This document shows, in pieces, positions 45,592 through 56,316 of a stretch of 64,000 nucleotides of DNA (position 1 is the first letter of the stretch; each line of letters begins with the position of its first letter). The notes under the pieces were generated by a model. That model saw only the letters and a list, made by a program, of their open reading frames with translations. It ran no database searches and had not been told where the DNA came from. Source of the stretch: Roseibium sp. (GTDB lineage: Bacteria; Pseudomonadota; Alphaproteobacteria; Rhizobiales; Stappiaceae); assembly GCA_017643215.1 (NCBI GenBank), contig JAEPNV010000005.1, positions 186,001 to 250,000 of the forward strand. Direction: 5' to 3'. A program made the position numbers and the translations under genes.

Positions 45592-47004
45592 ATGGTTTTT
45601 CGCGCTGTCCCGAACCTGAAACAGACCCTCCGGCGATATGTGTCAGACGCTGACGGTTCGATTCTGCCGATCTTCGCGGTGGTTGTCGTTCTGTCCTTCG
45701 TGGTGGCTGGCGCCGGCGTTGACTACACGATCGCGGTCAATCAGCGGGAAAAGATGGCGCATGCACTGGACGCAGCGGCGCTGACCGTCGCCACGCAACT
45801 GTCCAGTTCGGTGATGAGCGACGCGGAAATCATGGATGTCATCGAGGACTCCTTTCGCGGCAACCTGAAAGATCTCGCTTTGACCGACGAGGCGGTCACC
45901 AACCTCAACTACGTGATCGATCCGGATGAGGGTACGATCGATATCTCCACAACCGTGTCGGTGAACACCCACTTCATCAAGTTGGGCGGCATTGGCCCGG
46001 ACACCTTGAATGTCGGCGTCGGGACCCAGGTCGCCTATTCCAAGTTCGATGTGGAACTCGCCCTGGTCGTTGACGTGACCGGATCGATGAGCGGCGATAT
46101 GAATACGTTGCGCGAGGCGTCGGAAGGCCTGGTCGACGTTCTCATCCCCGATGGAACATCGTCAAGTGACAGCAAGGTGCGGATTTCGCTTGTGCCCTAC
46201 AGCCAAGGGGTGAATGTCGCGACTTACGCCAACACGGTGACCAACGGCGTCTCGAGCCGCTGCGTCACGGAACGCATGGGTGAACCGAAGCTCACCGATG
46301 TCCGCTACGACTGGGATCCGGACGGCAAAGCGAATACCTTCTTCGGCGGAGGCACTTCGGGATGTTCGTCGACTTCGGAACTCATCCCGCTTACATCCGA
46401 CCGGGACACGCTCATTCCGGCGATCCGGGCCCTGTCGGCTCAGGGCGGCACGGCGGGCCAGACCGGCACGGCCTGGGGCTGGTACACGATTTCGCCGAAC
46501 TGGACGAACCTCTGGCCGGCGGCCAGCGATCCGGCGCCCTACACCGATGAAGATGTCCTCAAATTCGCGATCATCATGACGGATGGTGATAACAACCGGC
46601 ACTACGATTTAAAGGAACAATGCGCAAAGGGAGATGACGACGACGACGACGAGAAAAAGAAGAAGAAGAAAAAAAAGAAAAAGAAGAAGAAAAAAAAGAA
46701 AAACAAAAACAAGAATAAAAAGAAGAACAATTGTACATTGATATGGGAGTCCCATTCCGATTCCGGTTTCAATGGCGAATCGTCCGAGCGTGCCCGTCAG
46801 ATCTGCACGAACATGAAAGCCGAAGGCATCACGATCTATGGGGTTTATTTCGGCAACAGCGGCAATTCAACCGGCGCCCGCAACATGAAAGCCTGCGCGA
46901 CCAGCGAAAGCACGACCTATTATCAGGCAACGTCCAGCGCGGAGCTGATCACGGCTTTCGGCAACATCGCCCGCAACATCCAGGCCATTTACCTGGCGAA
47001 ATAA
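45592..47004 (+). CDS. TadG-like VWA domain protein, copy 2, with Asp/Lys-rich insertion
   Basis: A 470-residue tandem paralogue of copy 1, nearly identical over most of its length: TadG-type N terminus with a membrane span, then VWA domain with LVVDVTGSMSGDMN and FAIIMTDGDNN. The main difference is residues 348-380 (46633-46731): six Asp, Glu, sixteen Lys and then a Lys/Asn run, placed between the two cysteines that in copy 1 are only four residues apart. The Lys codons contain a perfect 21-bp tandem duplication. If the Cys pair forms a disulfide, the tract would be a charged surface loop. Function is not known; adhesion or metal/polyanion binding is inference. Confidence 0.85.
   Translation: MVFRAVPNLKQTLRRYVSDADGSILPIFAVVVVLSFVVAGAGVDYTIAVNQREKMAHALDAAALTVATQLSSSVMSDAEIMDVIEDSFRGNLKDLALTDEAVTNLNYVIDPDEGTIDISTTVSVNTHFIKLGGIGPDTLNVGVGTQVAYSKFDVELALVVDVTGSMSGDMNTLREASEGLVDVLIPDGTSSSDSKVRISLVPYSQGVNVATYANTVTNGVSSRCVTERMGEPKLTDVRYDWDPDGKANTFFGGGTSGCSSTSELIPLTSDRDTLIPAIRALSAQGGTAGQTGTAWGWYTISPNWTNLWPAASDPAPYTDEDVLKFAIIMTDGDNNRHYDLKEQCAKGDDDDDDEKKKKKKKKKKKKKKKKNKNKNKKKNNCTLIWESHSDSGFNGESSERARQICTNMKAEGITIYGVYFGNSGNSTGARNMKACATSESTTYYQATSSAELITAFGNIARNIQAIYLAK
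46633..46731 (+). repeat. Low-complexity Asp6-Glu-Lys16-Lys/Asn tract with 21-bp tandem repeat
   Basis: 33 codons of almost only purines on the coding strand. Positions 46660-46680 and 46681-46701 are identical 21-base units, each encoding seven lysines. The unit length keeps the frame, so copy-number change would lengthen or shorten the loop without breaking the gene. A-runs of up to eight could slip. Confidence 0.9.
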
Positions 47005-47028
47005 CCGTATTCCCCGTGGCAAGAGGAA

Positions 47029-47052
47029 AGAACGCGGCATCCGCCGCGTTCG
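47029..47052. terminator. Hairpin between convergent VWA and acs genes
   Basis: AACGCGGC (47031-47038) pairs with GCCGCGTT (47043-47050) around a 4-nt loop; it lies between two convergent stops with no strong T tract. Confidence 0.5.
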
Positions 47053-47073
47053 TCCTGCTTCGAATGGGCCGCG

Positions 47074-49011
<1,938 letters not shown>

Positions 49012-49193
49012 AGAATAACCTCCCAGGGGGCATCGTTGCAGGCCAAATCCGCGTCCCCCATCAGGACCCCAAACGGATGGCCTTCATTGTCGGCGCCATT
49101 ATGCTCAGGAGGCACCGCAGCGTCCACCGGTCGGCGGTCGTACTTTCGTAGCCGTAGCCGTTCGTCGAAGTAACCCGCTGTTTTTACGGTTAT

Positions 49194-49610
49194 TTACGTA
49201 GCCGACGGCCAGCTTCCCATCCAGCCGATCACGATGCCCTGGATCATCAAAACGCCGAACCAATGGCCGCTGTCGATGAAGGTCAGGCTCCATGGCTGGC
49301 CCTGGAACCGATGGTTGATGATCTGGGTCGTCAACACGAAGCCGACCCAGACCAGGACGGCCGAAATCAGGCCGGTCCGGATCGACGTCCCGGCGACGTG
49401 GTAGATCACGCCGGCCAGGATGAAGGCCATGACGAATTGGCAGAAGAACGCCAGAACCATTGTGAGCGCGGCCGGCTGGGTGTGTTCGGGCGTCAGGCCG
49501 GCCGCCCGCATCCAGACCTTTCCGAGCACGCCATACCAGACCGCGCCAAAGACAAATGACACCACAGCGCCGGCCAGAGCACCAAGCAGATTGATCCCAT
49601 CATACATCAT
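49194..49610 (-). CDS. DUF1761 membrane protein
   Basis: A 138-residue protein with four membrane spans: VVSFVFGAVWYGVLGKVWM near the N terminus (the conserved G-x-x-W-Y-x-x-x-G-x-x-W pattern of DUF1761), then FFCQFVMAFILAGVIYHV, LISAVLVWVGFVLTTQIINH and GVLMIQGIVIGWMG. Function unknown. Adjacent ATG codons at 49610 and 49607; the first is used. Confidence 0.85.
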   Translation of the reverse strand: MMYDGINLLGALAGAVVSFVFGAVWYGVLGKVWMRAAGLTPEHTQPAALTMVLAFFCQFVMAFILAGVIYHVAGTSIRTGLISAVLVWVGFVLTTQIINHRFQGQPWSLTFIDSGHWFGVLMIQGIVIGWMGSWPSAT

Positions 49611-49716
49611 GGCCGTTGTCCTCTTCCCGTTCGCCCGGCGCTTTAACCGTTGGCACAATTGGCGATAACCGCGCAAGGTCGAAAGCCCGGATACTGGACT
49701 CCGGCCCTCAACGACA

Positions 49717-49737
49717 AAAGGGGCCAGCGGCCCCTTT
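49717..49737 (-). terminator. Intrinsic terminator of the secreted-repeat gene
   Basis: AAAGGGGCC (49717-49725) pairs with GGCCCCTTT (49729-49737) with an AGC loop; the minus strand continues with TTTTG. It lies 24 bases after the stop at 49761. Confidence 0.75.
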
Positions 49738-49760
49738 CCGTCATCCATGTTTGGTTTGAA

Positions 49761-50102
49761 CTACCGTGGCACGACGATACCGCCGTTGTTCGGTCCAAGG
49801 TTCTTGTAGCTGCTCACCGGAAGCTTTGCGCGCGGCACACTTGCGCCAAGGACCTGACCGTGACCAGAGGTCCGAATGACCACACCGCCGGCATCGGTTC
49901 CGATATTGACGAAACCGGTGTGCTTGGAAGCCGTGTTGCCGGCAATCGGAAGCCCGGCGATCGGACCACTGCCGCCGTCAAGCAAGACGCCGCCGCTGTT
50001 GGTGCCGATGTTGGTCAGCGGGGCCGCGTTGGCGGCGGTTCCGGCGAAGACGGCGGAACAGGCAATTGCCACTACTTTCAGGATGTTTTTCGGTGTCATC
50101 AT
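49761..50102 (-). CDS. Secreted small protein with three internal NIGxxxGG repeats
   Basis: A 113-residue protein with a signal peptide (ILKVVAIACSAVFAGTAANA) and three spaced copies of a ten-residue motif: NIGTNSGGVL (after the cleavage site), NIGTDAGGVV (middle) and NLGPNNGGIV (at the end). The spacers are rich in Gly, Ser and Pro. No cysteine in the mature part. The family is not recognised. It has its own ribosome binding site and terminator, between DUF1761 and the urease operon. Confidence 0.7.
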   Translation of the reverse strand: MMTPKNILKVVAIACSAVFAGTAANAAPLTNIGTNSGGVLLDGGSGPIAGLPIAGNTASKHTGFVNIGTDAGGVVIRTSGHGQVLGASVPRAKLPVSSYKNLGPNNGGIVVPR

Positions 50103-50227
50103 CGTTTCCTTTCTCGTTTGGCTTCGATCGGGCAAGGCGCCGACCGGTAAACGAGACTTGGGAACAGCGATGCTCACATACAAAACAACGAAACGCGACG
50201 GGATCGAGCGTTTCCGTGAGTGGCGCT

Positions 50228-50845
50228 TTACGCGCCCAGGCCGCCATTCTGGGTGATGAAGGCGGCGATCTCGTCGATCCCCTTGTTGGCCTTGGCATTG
50301 GCGAACACGAACGGACGATCCTTGCGCATTTTGGTTGCGTCCCGGTCCATAACCGACAGATCGGCACCGACAAACGGCGCCAGGTCGGTCTTGTTGATCA
50401 CAAGAAGATCCGACCGGGTGATCCCCGGGCCGCCTTTTCGCGGGATTTCCTCACCGGCGGCAACGTCGATCACGTAAACGGTAAGGTCAGCCAGTTCCGG
50501 CGAGAAGGTTGCCGCCAGATTGTCGCCGCCCGATTCAATCAGGATCAGATCCAGATCCGGAATGGCGCCGGTCAGATCCTCGACAGCCGCCAGGTTGATC
50601 GAGGCATCTTCCCGGATGGCGGTGTGGGGGCAACCGCCGGTCTCAACGCCTCTGATCCGTTCGCTTGGCAGGGCCTGCGAGCGCATCAAAGCCTCCGCGT
50701 CTTCCTGGGTGTAGATGTCATTGGTGATAACGGCGAGCGAATAGGTCCCGCGCATCGCCTTGCACAGCCGCTCGGTGATGGTCGTCTTGCCCGATCCGAC
50801 CGGGCCGCCGATGCCAACGCGCAAGGGTCCGTTGTGCGAGTTCAT
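50228..50845 (-). CDS. ureG: Urease accessory GTPase UreG
   Basis: A 205-residue SIMIBI GTPase that drives nickel insertion into urease with UreD, UreF and UreE. P-loop [15 protein letters not shown] at the N terminus, nickel-binding CPH motif in [14 protein letters not shown] (about residue 70), and [13 protein letters not shown] with the guanine-specificity motif. It overlaps ureF by ATGA. Last gene of the urease operon. Confidence 0.97.
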   Translation of the reverse strand: MNSHNGPLRVGIGGPVGSGKTTITERLCKAMRGTYSLAVITNDIYTQEDAEALMRSQALPSERIRGVETGGCPHTAIREDASINLAAVEDLTGAIPDLDLILIESGGDNLAATFSPELADLTVYVIDVAAGEEIPRKGGPGITRSDLLVINKTDLAPFVGADLSVMDRDATKMRKDRPFVFANAKANKGIDEIAAFITQNGGLGA

Positions 50846-51558
50846 GTGCGAAACAACCTTGTGTACTGGGTTTCGTGGGCCATGGAGGCAATGTCGGCGA
50901 GAAAGACGCTGGTCCCAAGATCATCGAGCCCGGCGTCGAGCGCTTCGACGACGGTCGCCTGGCACACCGGTTCCAGCGCGGCGAGCACCCGTTGACCGTC
51001 GGTCTGTCCAAGCGGCACGGCCCGGATCGCCGCGGAGATGAGATTGGAGATAAAGGCGTGGGTGTAGGCAATGGCGGTGTCGTCTTTTGAAAGACCCCAT
51101 CCGGCGGCCGCCGCGCCGACGGCAACGGGGTACGGCCAGGCCTTGGGGCAATCCGGCTGGTGCCGATCTGTGAGGCGCGCCAACAACTGGGCGGCCGGGC
51201 GATCCAGGTCTGGCATCCAGGCTGCGGCAAACGTGACCATGAAGGCCGTGCCTTGGGCGCCGGTCTCAAGATGGCGTTCCTTGGACGGTTGCAGGGCGAG
51301 CCCCAAGTCGATCAGCTCGCGGATCCTTGGTTCATTGCCGCATCGGACCGCGTCATATGCCTGAGCCAGGAGAATGGCGTCCGTGCGCCCTGAACCCTGG
51401 CTCAGGATATCGGTGAGCCAATCCCGCAGGCTTTCGGGATCATGGACGCCGCCGTCCTCGATCACCTGCTCCAGACCATGGCTGTAGCTGAAGGCGCCGA
51501 TGGGGAAGGCGGGCGAGAAAAACGTCAGGAATCGGTAGAGGGCGCTCGCGTCGGTCAT
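50842..51558 (-). CDS. ureF: Urease accessory protein UreF
   Basis: A 238-residue helical protein that bridges UreD and Ure[25 protein letters not shown] at the N terminus and [26 protein letters not shown] segment near residue 180 are the family signatures. ATG 51558 starts one base after the ureE stop; upstream in-frame ATG codons lie inside the ureE His-rich tail. Confidence 0.93.
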   Translation of the reverse strand: MTDASALYRFLTFFSPAFPIGAFSYSHGLEQVIEDGGVHDPESLRDWLTDILSQGSGRTDAILLAQAYDAVRCGNEPRIRELIDLGLALQPSKERHLETGAQGTAFMVTFAAAWMPDLDRPAAQLLARLTDRHQPDCPKAWPYPVAVGAAAAGWGLSKDDTAIAYTHAFISNLISAAIRAVPLGQTDGQRVLAALEPVCQATVVEALDAGLDDLGTSVFLADIASMAHETQYTRLFRT

Positions 51559-51559
51559 C

Positions 51560-52042
51560 TCAGCCATGTGCATGCCCATGGTCATGGCCGTGGGAATGCC
51601 CATGCGTGGCCCCACGCCCATAAGCGCCGCCTTCCGGATCGAAGGGGGCCGAGACCGGGGTCAATTGGCCGCCAAGCCGCGCAATCATGTCTTCAATCAC
51701 ATGATCGCGGCGGATGCGCAGCTTGCCGTCCATGAGCTGGGTCGGTAGATGCCGGTTGCCCAGATGCCATGCGATGCGGACAAGCTGCCCGGCATCCGGC
51801 GCAGCGATCTCGATGAGATCCTCGGGTGCGGCCCGCACTTCCACAAGGCGGCCATCGTCCAGCTCCAGGCCGTCGCCGTGATGCAGTTCGACCGCTTTCG
51901 GCTCGTCCAGCAAAAAGCTCAGCCCGGCTTCTGCGCTCATCACCGCGCGCCGCCGGTGCCGGGCATCCCGGTCCAGGGTGATCCGGTCGGCGGGAGCGCC
52001 GTCCCACGAGCCGGCCGGACGTATGCGCGCAACGCGGATCAT
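51560..52042 (-). CDS. ureE: Urease accessory nickel chaperone UreE
   Basis: A 160-residue metallochaperone. The C-terminal domain has the conserved [11 protein letters not shown] with the interfacial His, and the tail [14 protein letters not shown] is His-rich as in the nickel-storing UreE of several Gram-negatives. ATG 52042 overlaps the glutathione transferase stop (ATGA). Confidence 0.94.
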   Translation of the reverse strand: MIRVARIRPAGSWDGAPADRITLDRDARHRRRAVMSAEAGLSFLLDEPKAVELHHGDGLELDDGRLVEVRAAPEDLIEIAAPDAGQLVRIAWHLGNRHLPTQLMDGKLRIRRDHVIEDMIARLGGQLTPVSAPFDPEGGAYGRGATHGHSHGHDHGHAHG

Positions 52043-52644
52043 GCGGCTTCCGTCACCTTGGCCATCATCGCTTGATAGGCGGGGCGCGCCCGCACGGCCT
52101 TGAAATAGTCGTAGACCCGGCCTTCCTTCGGCAGGTCGAACTTCGCGTTCACGGCCCATCCGCCGCAATGGCCAAGGATGATGTCGGGGACGGTGAAGGT
52201 CTCGCCCATGACATGGGGGCCCGCGCCCAATCGCGTTTCAAGGATTTTCAGGCCATCGGAAAACTCGCGCTTGCACACCGACTTGATCTCTTTGACCCGG
52301 ATATCTTCCGGGTGGATGAAGCTGTTCTTGGCGGCCGTCCACAGTGCCCCTTCCAGAACATCGACCGCAAATTGCGTGAAGCTGTCCTGGATCGCGCGCT
52401 CCTTCGTGCCGGCGGGAAAGGTGCACTTGCCATGCTTGTCGGCAAGATAGGTGCAAATGGCAACGGATTCGGGTAGTACGAGGTCCCCGTCGATCAGGAC
52501 GGGCACCTTGCCGCTCGGATTCAGCGCCCGGATCTCGTCCGATCGCGGCGGTGCGGGCGAGAGTTCGTAAGTCTCGCCCAGCTCCTCCAGCATCCAGATC
52601 ACCCGGATGGCCCGGGTCATTGGAAACCCGACAATTTTGTACAT
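52039..52644 (-). CDS. Glutathione S-transferase family protein in the urease operon
   Basis: A 201-residue GST. N-terminal thioredoxin fold: [22 protein letters not shown] with [29 protein letters not shown] (cis-Pro and GSH-binding ES). The helical C-terminal domain ends with [14 protein letters not shown]. It lies between ureC and ureE, in the same direction and translationally coupled to ureE, an uncommon position. The substrate and any link to urease are unknown. Confidence 0.88.
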   Translation of the reverse strand: MYKIVGFPMTRAIRVIWMLEELGETYELSPAPPRSDEIRALNPSGKVPVLIDGDLVLPESVAICTYLADKHGKCTFPAGTKERAIQDSFTQFAVDVLEGALWTAAKNSFIHPEDIRVKEIKSVCKREFSDGLKILETRLGAGPHVMGETFTVPDIILGHCGGWAVNAKFDLPKEGRVYDYFKAVRARPAYQAMMAKVTEAA

Positions 52645-52679
52645 GCGATGCTCCTGCGGGCGGTTCTTTTCGCGTGACC

Positions 52680-54392
52680 CTAAAACAGAAAATAGCGCTG
52701 GGCCATGGGCAGGGACTCCGCCGGTTCACAGGTCAGGAGTTCGCCGTTTGCGCGAACCTCGTATGTCTCGGGGTGAACCTCGACCTCGGGCGTTGCATCG
52801 TTGAGCACCATCGATTTTTTCGAAATCCCGCCGCGCACATTACGGACAGGCAGAACGAGGCTGTCGAGTCCGGCCTTCTCCTTCACGTTGTTGTCATGGG
52901 CGGCCTGCGAGACAAAGGTCACGCGGCTTTCGCGCATCGCCTTGCCGAACGCGCCGAACATCGGCCGGTAGTGCACCGGTTGCGGCGTTGGGATCGACGC
53001 GTTGGGATCGCCCATCGGCGCGGCGGCGATCGTGCCGAGTTTGAGAACCATGTCCGGCTTGACGCCAAAAAACGCCGGGCTCCACAGACACAGATCCGCC
53101 AGCTTGCCGACTTCGACCGATCCGATATGCTCATCGAGGCCGTGGGCAATCGCCGGATTGATCGTCATCTTCGCCATATAGCGCTTGACCCTGAAATTGT
53201 CGTTCTCGCCGGTTTCTTCGGCAAGCCGGCCGCGCTGGACCTTCATCTTGTGCGCCGTTTGCAGGGTGCGGATCACAACCTCGCCGACACGCCCCATGGC
53301 CTGACTGTCTGAAGCGATGATCGAAAACGCGCCCATGTCATGCAGGATGTCTTCCGCGGCGATGGTCTCCTTGCGGATCCGGCTTTCGGCAAAGGCGACG
53401 TCTTCCGGGATCGACGGATCGAGATGGTGGCACACCATCAGCATGTCGAGATGCTCGTCGATGGTATTGACCGTGTAGGGACGCGTCGGGTTGGTCGACG
53501 ACGGCAGCACGTTCATCTCGCCGCAGACCTTGATGATGTCCGGCGCGTGGCCGCCGCCGGCGCCCTCGGTGTGAAACGCGTGAATGGTGCGTCCCTTGAA
53601 CGCGGCCGTGGTGTTTTCGACGAAGCCGGATTCGTTCAGCGTGTCGGTGTGGATCATCACCTGGATGTCGTACTCGTCGGCGACCGACAGGCATGTGTCG
53701 ATCGCGGCTGGGGTGGTACCCCAGTCCTCGTGCAACTTCAGCGCGGAGGCGCCGGCCAGGACTTGTTCCTCCAGGGCCGCGGGGAGCGCGGCATTGCCCT
53801 TGCCGGCGAAGGCCAGGTTCATCGGAAAACTGTCGGCCGATTGCAGCATGCGGGTGATGTGCCAGGGACCTGGCGTGCACGTGGTGGCGTTCGTGCCGGT
53901 GGCCGGTCCCGTGCCGCCGCCCAGCATCGTCGTCACCCCGGAGGTCAGTGCCTCGTCGATCTGCTGCGGGCAAATGAAGTGGATATGAACATCGAGCGCG
54001 CCGGCGGTCAGGATTTTGCCTTCTCCCGCGATCGCTTCCGTGCCAGGACCGATTATGATGTCGACCCCCGGTTGGATATCGGGATTCCCCGCCTTGCCGA
54101 TCCCCACGATGCGTCCGTCCTTCAGGCCAACATCGGCCTTGACGATGCCCCAATGGTCGACGATCAGCGCGTTCGTGATGACCGTATCGACCGCGCCAGC
54201 GGAGCGCGGCGCCTGGCTTTGGCCCATGCCGTCCCGGATGACCTTGCCGCCGCCGAACTTCACCTCTTCGCCGTAGGTGGTGAAGTCCTTCTCCACCTCG
54301 ATGATCAGATCGGTGTCGGCAAGACGCAACCGGTCGCCGGTGGTCGGACCGAACATGTCCGCATAAGCGGCGCGGGGGATTTTATAGGGCAT
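52680..54392 (-). CDS. ureC: Urease subunit alpha
   Basis: The 570-residue catalytic subunit. Nickel ligands are in [11 protein letters not shown] (two His), [10 protein letters not shown] (carbamylated Lys and a following His region), the [10 protein letters not shown] and [15 protein letters not shown]is-containing stretches, and a C-terminal Asp. The mobile flap [21 protein letters not shown] has the active-site His residues. Full length, no defects seen. It hydrolyses urea to ammonia and carbamate. Confidence 0.98.
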   Translation of the reverse strand: MPYKIPRAAYADMFGPTTGDRLRLADTDLIIEVEKDFTTYGEEVKFGGGKVIRDGMGQSQAPRSAGAVDTVITNALIVDHWGIVKADVGLKDGRIVGIGKAGNPDIQPGVDIIIGPGTEAIAGEGKILTAGALDVHIHFICPQQIDEALTSGVTTMLGGGTGPATGTNATTCTPGPWHITRMLQSADSFPMNLAFAGKGNAALPAALEEQVLAGASALKLHEDWGTTPAAIDTCLSVADEYDIQVMIHTDTLNESGFVENTTAAFKGRTIHAFHTEGAGGGHAPDIIKVCGEMNVLPSSTNPTRPYTVNTIDEHLDMLMVCHHLDPSIPEDVAFAESRIRKETIAAEDILHDMGAFSIIASDSQAMGRVGEVVIRTLQTAHKMKVQRGRLAEETGENDNFRVKRYMAKMTINPAIAHGLDEHIGSVEVGKLADLCLWSPAFFGVKPDMVLKLGTIAAAPMGDPNASIPTPQPVHYRPMFGAFGKAMRESRVTFVSQAAHDNNVKEKAGLDSLVLPVRNVRGGISKKSMVLNDATPEVEVHPETYEVRANGELLTCEPAESLPMAQRYFLF

Positions 54393-54425
54393 CGGTCACT
54401 CCGTCGGCATCGTCATCGTGTCAGG

Positions 54426-54866
54426 TCAGTTTTCCAGCCCGCCGGCCAGATCCATCAGCTCTCCGGTTCGTTGCCGGGTCAGGTCGGCACGGCAGGCATA
54501 GATGAGCATCGGTTCCATCGAGCCGCCGCGCGCCTGATAGCCATAGGCGGCGCAGGCCGCGTCGCGATACGGGATCCAGGCGCGCTGGGCGGACCGAAGC
54601 GCATCGGCCGCGCCTTTCAGATTATCCGGAAGATAACTGTCGGTTTCGCGCATCGCGGCCATTGCCGCATTGTAGGCCGTGTTCAGATCAGCGTCGGCAG
54701 CCTGCCAGTCCTGTTCAGCGCAATAGGTCATTTCCATTTGGGTGACCGGCGCGTCGCAATCCACAGTGTCCTGCGCGCCCGCCGGCCCGATGGCCAGCCC
54801 GCCCCATAATCCAAGGACTAGCGGGGCAAGGCTTTTCATGACGGCGTGTAGACGGAGCCTGGTCAC
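54426..54866 (-). CDS. LprI/DUF1311-like secreted protein in urease operon
   Basis: A 146-residue exported protein. Signal peptide ([19 protein letters not shown]), then a family core: [35 protein letters not shown], ending with [48 protein letters not shown] with four conserved cysteines. LprI-like proteins inhibit lysozyme; the role here is unproven. GTG start overlaps the ureB stop (GTGA); ATG 54839 is an alternative. Confidence 0.85.
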   Translation of the reverse strand: MTRLRLHAVMKSLAPLVLGLWGGLAIGPAGAQDTVDCDAPVTQMEMTYCAEQDWQAADADLNTAYNAAMAAMRETDSYLPDNLKGAADALRSAQRAWIPYRDAACAAYGYQARGGSMEPMLIYACRADLTRQRTGELMDLAGGLEN

Positions 54867-55168
54867 AGCGCGCCCATGACCTTCTGATTGAAGCCGTAAA
54901 CCGTGCGGCTGCCCCGATACGGCACCAGTGTGACGCTGCGGGTTTGGCCCGGCTCGAACCGCACGGCCGTGCCGGCCGGAATGTCCAGCCGCATGCCCCG
55001 GGCAGTGTCCCGGTCGAAGGACAGCCCCGGATTGGTTTCGGCAAAGTGATAGTGGCTGCCCACCTGCACGGGCCGGTCACCGGTGTTGGACACATCCAGT
55101 GTGACCGGCTCCAGCCCGGCATTCAGTTCAATCTCGCCCTCAGCGGGGAACACTTCGCCCGGGATCAT
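54863..55168 (-). CDS. ureB: Urease subunit beta
   Basis: A 101-residue structural subunit. [18 protein letters not shown], then [45 protein letters not shown] and a C-terminal Gly/Arg segment, all conserved. It normally follows ureA closely; here about 820 bases with a nuclease gene, repeats and a small membrane protein lie between them. Confidence 0.97.
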   Translation of the reverse strand: MIPGEVFPAEGEIELNAGLEPVTLDVSNTGDRPVQVGSHYHFAETNPGLSFDRDTARGMRLDIPAGTAVRFEPGQTRSVTLVPYRGSRTVYGFNQKVMGAL

Positions 55169-55224
55169 ACTGCTTTCTCCTAATCTACGCCGACCCAGTG
55201 CCAGGCCAATGGCATATCCTTTTT

Positions 55225-55250
55225 CATTTTCGGGCGTGGCCCGAGGACCC
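55225..55250. repeat. REP-like palindrome, degenerate copy (GIY-YIG 3' side)
   Basis: CATTTTCGGGCGTGGCCCGAGGA-type sequence matching the 30-bp palindromes at 55554 and 55672 at most positions (shared CGGGCGTG and CCCGAGGA). It ends 2 bases before the stop codon of the nuclease gene. Confidence 0.6.
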
Positions 55251-55252
55251 TC

Positions 55253-55540
55253 TCACCCGTTCAGTTCAGGGTATAAATCATTCCAGCCGGGGTTCATTTG
55301 GCGGATGAGGTTTATTTTCCATCGCCGTACGTAGTACTTGATGTTCTTTTCGCGTTGAATTGCCGTCCCGATACGTTCGTGGACTTCGTACCAGACAAGG
55401 CGTTTGCATCCATATCTGGCGCTAAAGCCCGGTAGCGCACCGGTTCGATGTTCATGAACCCGGCGAACAAGATCGGTCGTGACTCCTGTATAAAGGGTCC
55501 CGTTCGGAGCTGATGCCATCATGTACACATATGCAACCAT
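55253..55540 (-). CDS. GIY-YIG family small nuclease (URI type)
   Basis: A 95-residue protein consisting of one GIY-YIG domain. The motif reads AYVYMMASAPNGTLYTGVTTDLVRRVHEH (first Tyr, Tyr-T-G, Arg) and ALPGFSARYGCKRLVWYEVHERIGTAIQREKNIKYY follows, with the catalytic Glu. Start ATG 55540 gives the minimal domain; the longer frame reads through repeat DNA. The gene is boxed by palindromic repeats: one ends at its stop codon, another begins 13 bases before its start. It interrupts the urease operon in the operon direction. Confidence 0.85.
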   Translation of the reverse strand: MVAYVYMMASAPNGTLYTGVTTDLVRRVHEHRTGALPGFSARYGCKRLVWYEVHERIGTAIQREKNIKYYVRRWKINLIRQMNPGWNDLYPELNG

Positions 55541-55553
55541 TTGCGCTGTTGGG

Positions 55554-55583
55554 GTGGATCCTCGGGACACGCCCGAGGATGAC
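55554..55583. repeat. REP-like 30-bp palindrome (copy R)
   Basis: Inner palindrome ATCCTCGGG-ACACG-CCCGAGGAT within a 30-bp unit that is the exact reverse complement of the unit at 55672-55701. It lies 13 bases upstream of the GIY-YIG start. Confidence 0.9.
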
Positions 55584-55671
55584 AACAGATAGCTATGGGG
55601 CACTTTGCCTGTTTCGGGATGCGCTGCGGTGTCATTCTTATTCTCGTCCAAAGTCCGCGGATCTTTCGCTG

Positions 55672-55701
55672 GTCATCCTCGGGCGTGTCCCGAGGATCCA
55701 C
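55672..55701. repeat. REP-like 30-bp palindrome (copy F)
   Basis: Perfect inverted copy of 55554-55583, separated from it by 88 bases. The core is TCATCCTCGGGCGTGTCCCG followed by AGGATCCAC. Confidence 0.9.
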
Positions 55702-55751
55702 GGTCGACCTGTCCATTCGAGGCAACGGCCGGGGTGCGCCTCAGGTAGCCA

Positions 55752-55961
55752 TCATTTGTCCATTTCCTTCTTGCGGCGGAGATAGGCAATAACGCCGCCA
55801 ATGCTGAGGCCCAGCAGGAAGATGACCAGGGCCTCGATCGTGAAATAGCTGGCCGCATCGGTGTGCGGATGCGGATGGTCCTGAACACTGGGATGGGCGA
55901 TGGCCATGGCCGGCAAAACCGCGGCCCCGGCAAACACTGATACAGCGATCCGTGATGTCAT
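55752..55961 (-). CDS. Small His-containing membrane protein in urease operon
   Basis: A 69-residue protein: signal-like N terminus (VSVFAGAAVLPAMAIA), a short His-rich periplasmic stretch (HPSVQDHPHPHTD), one membrane span (FTIEALVIFLLGLSIGGVIAYL) and a basic tail (RRKKEMDK). It lies directly downstream of ureA. The HPHPH cluster could bind nickel, but this is inference. ATG 55961 follows AGAGGACC. Confidence 0.7.
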   Translation of the reverse strand: MTSRIAVSVFAGAAVLPAMAIAHPSVQDHPHPHTDAASYFTIEALVIFLLGLSIGGVIAYLRRKKEMDK

Positions 55962-55985
55962 CAAGAGGTCCTCTTCATCAATCAA

Positions 55986-56288
55986 CTACCGGATCGGTTC
56001 GTGCACGGTGACCAGTTTCGTGCCGTCCGGAAACGTTGCTTCCACCTGCACATCATGGATCATTTCGGCAACGCCTTCCATGACCTGATCGCGGGTGAGC
56101 ACCTTGGCGCCCGCGTCCATGAGCTCGGCGACGCTGCGCCCGTCGCGCGCGCCTTCGACCACAAAATCCGTGATGAGGGCGACCGCTTCGGGATGATTGA
56201 GTTTCACGCCCCGGTCCAGGCGGCGCCGGGCCACCATGGCGGCCATTGAGATCAAAAGCTTGTCTTTTTCGCGTGGTGTCAGGTTCAC
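55986..56288 (-). CDS. ureA: Urease subunit gamma
   Basis: A 100-residue structural subunit, first of the three. [39 protein letters not shown] and [18 protein letters not shown] are signature stretches. The start codon is GTG 56288. It follows ureD by 28 bases. Confidence 0.97.
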   Translation of the reverse strand: MNLTPREKDKLLISMAAMVARRRLDRGVKLNHPEAVALITDFVVEGARDGRSVAELMDAGAKVLTRDQVMEGVAEMIHDVQVEATFPDGTKLVTVHEPIR

Positions 56289-56316
56289 CCTGCCCTCCCC
56301 ATTTTCTCAAACCCGG

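Noticed and set aside
53340..54809. 489-codon plus-strand open frame opposite ureC
   Set aside because: Antisense shadow of ureC; rich in Arg/Gly/Asp from complementary codon use, with no known domain.
55554..55701. The two 30-bp repeats as a CRISPR array
   Set aside because: Only two copies in inverted orientation with an 88-base gap; no cas genes; they are palindromic REP-like elements.
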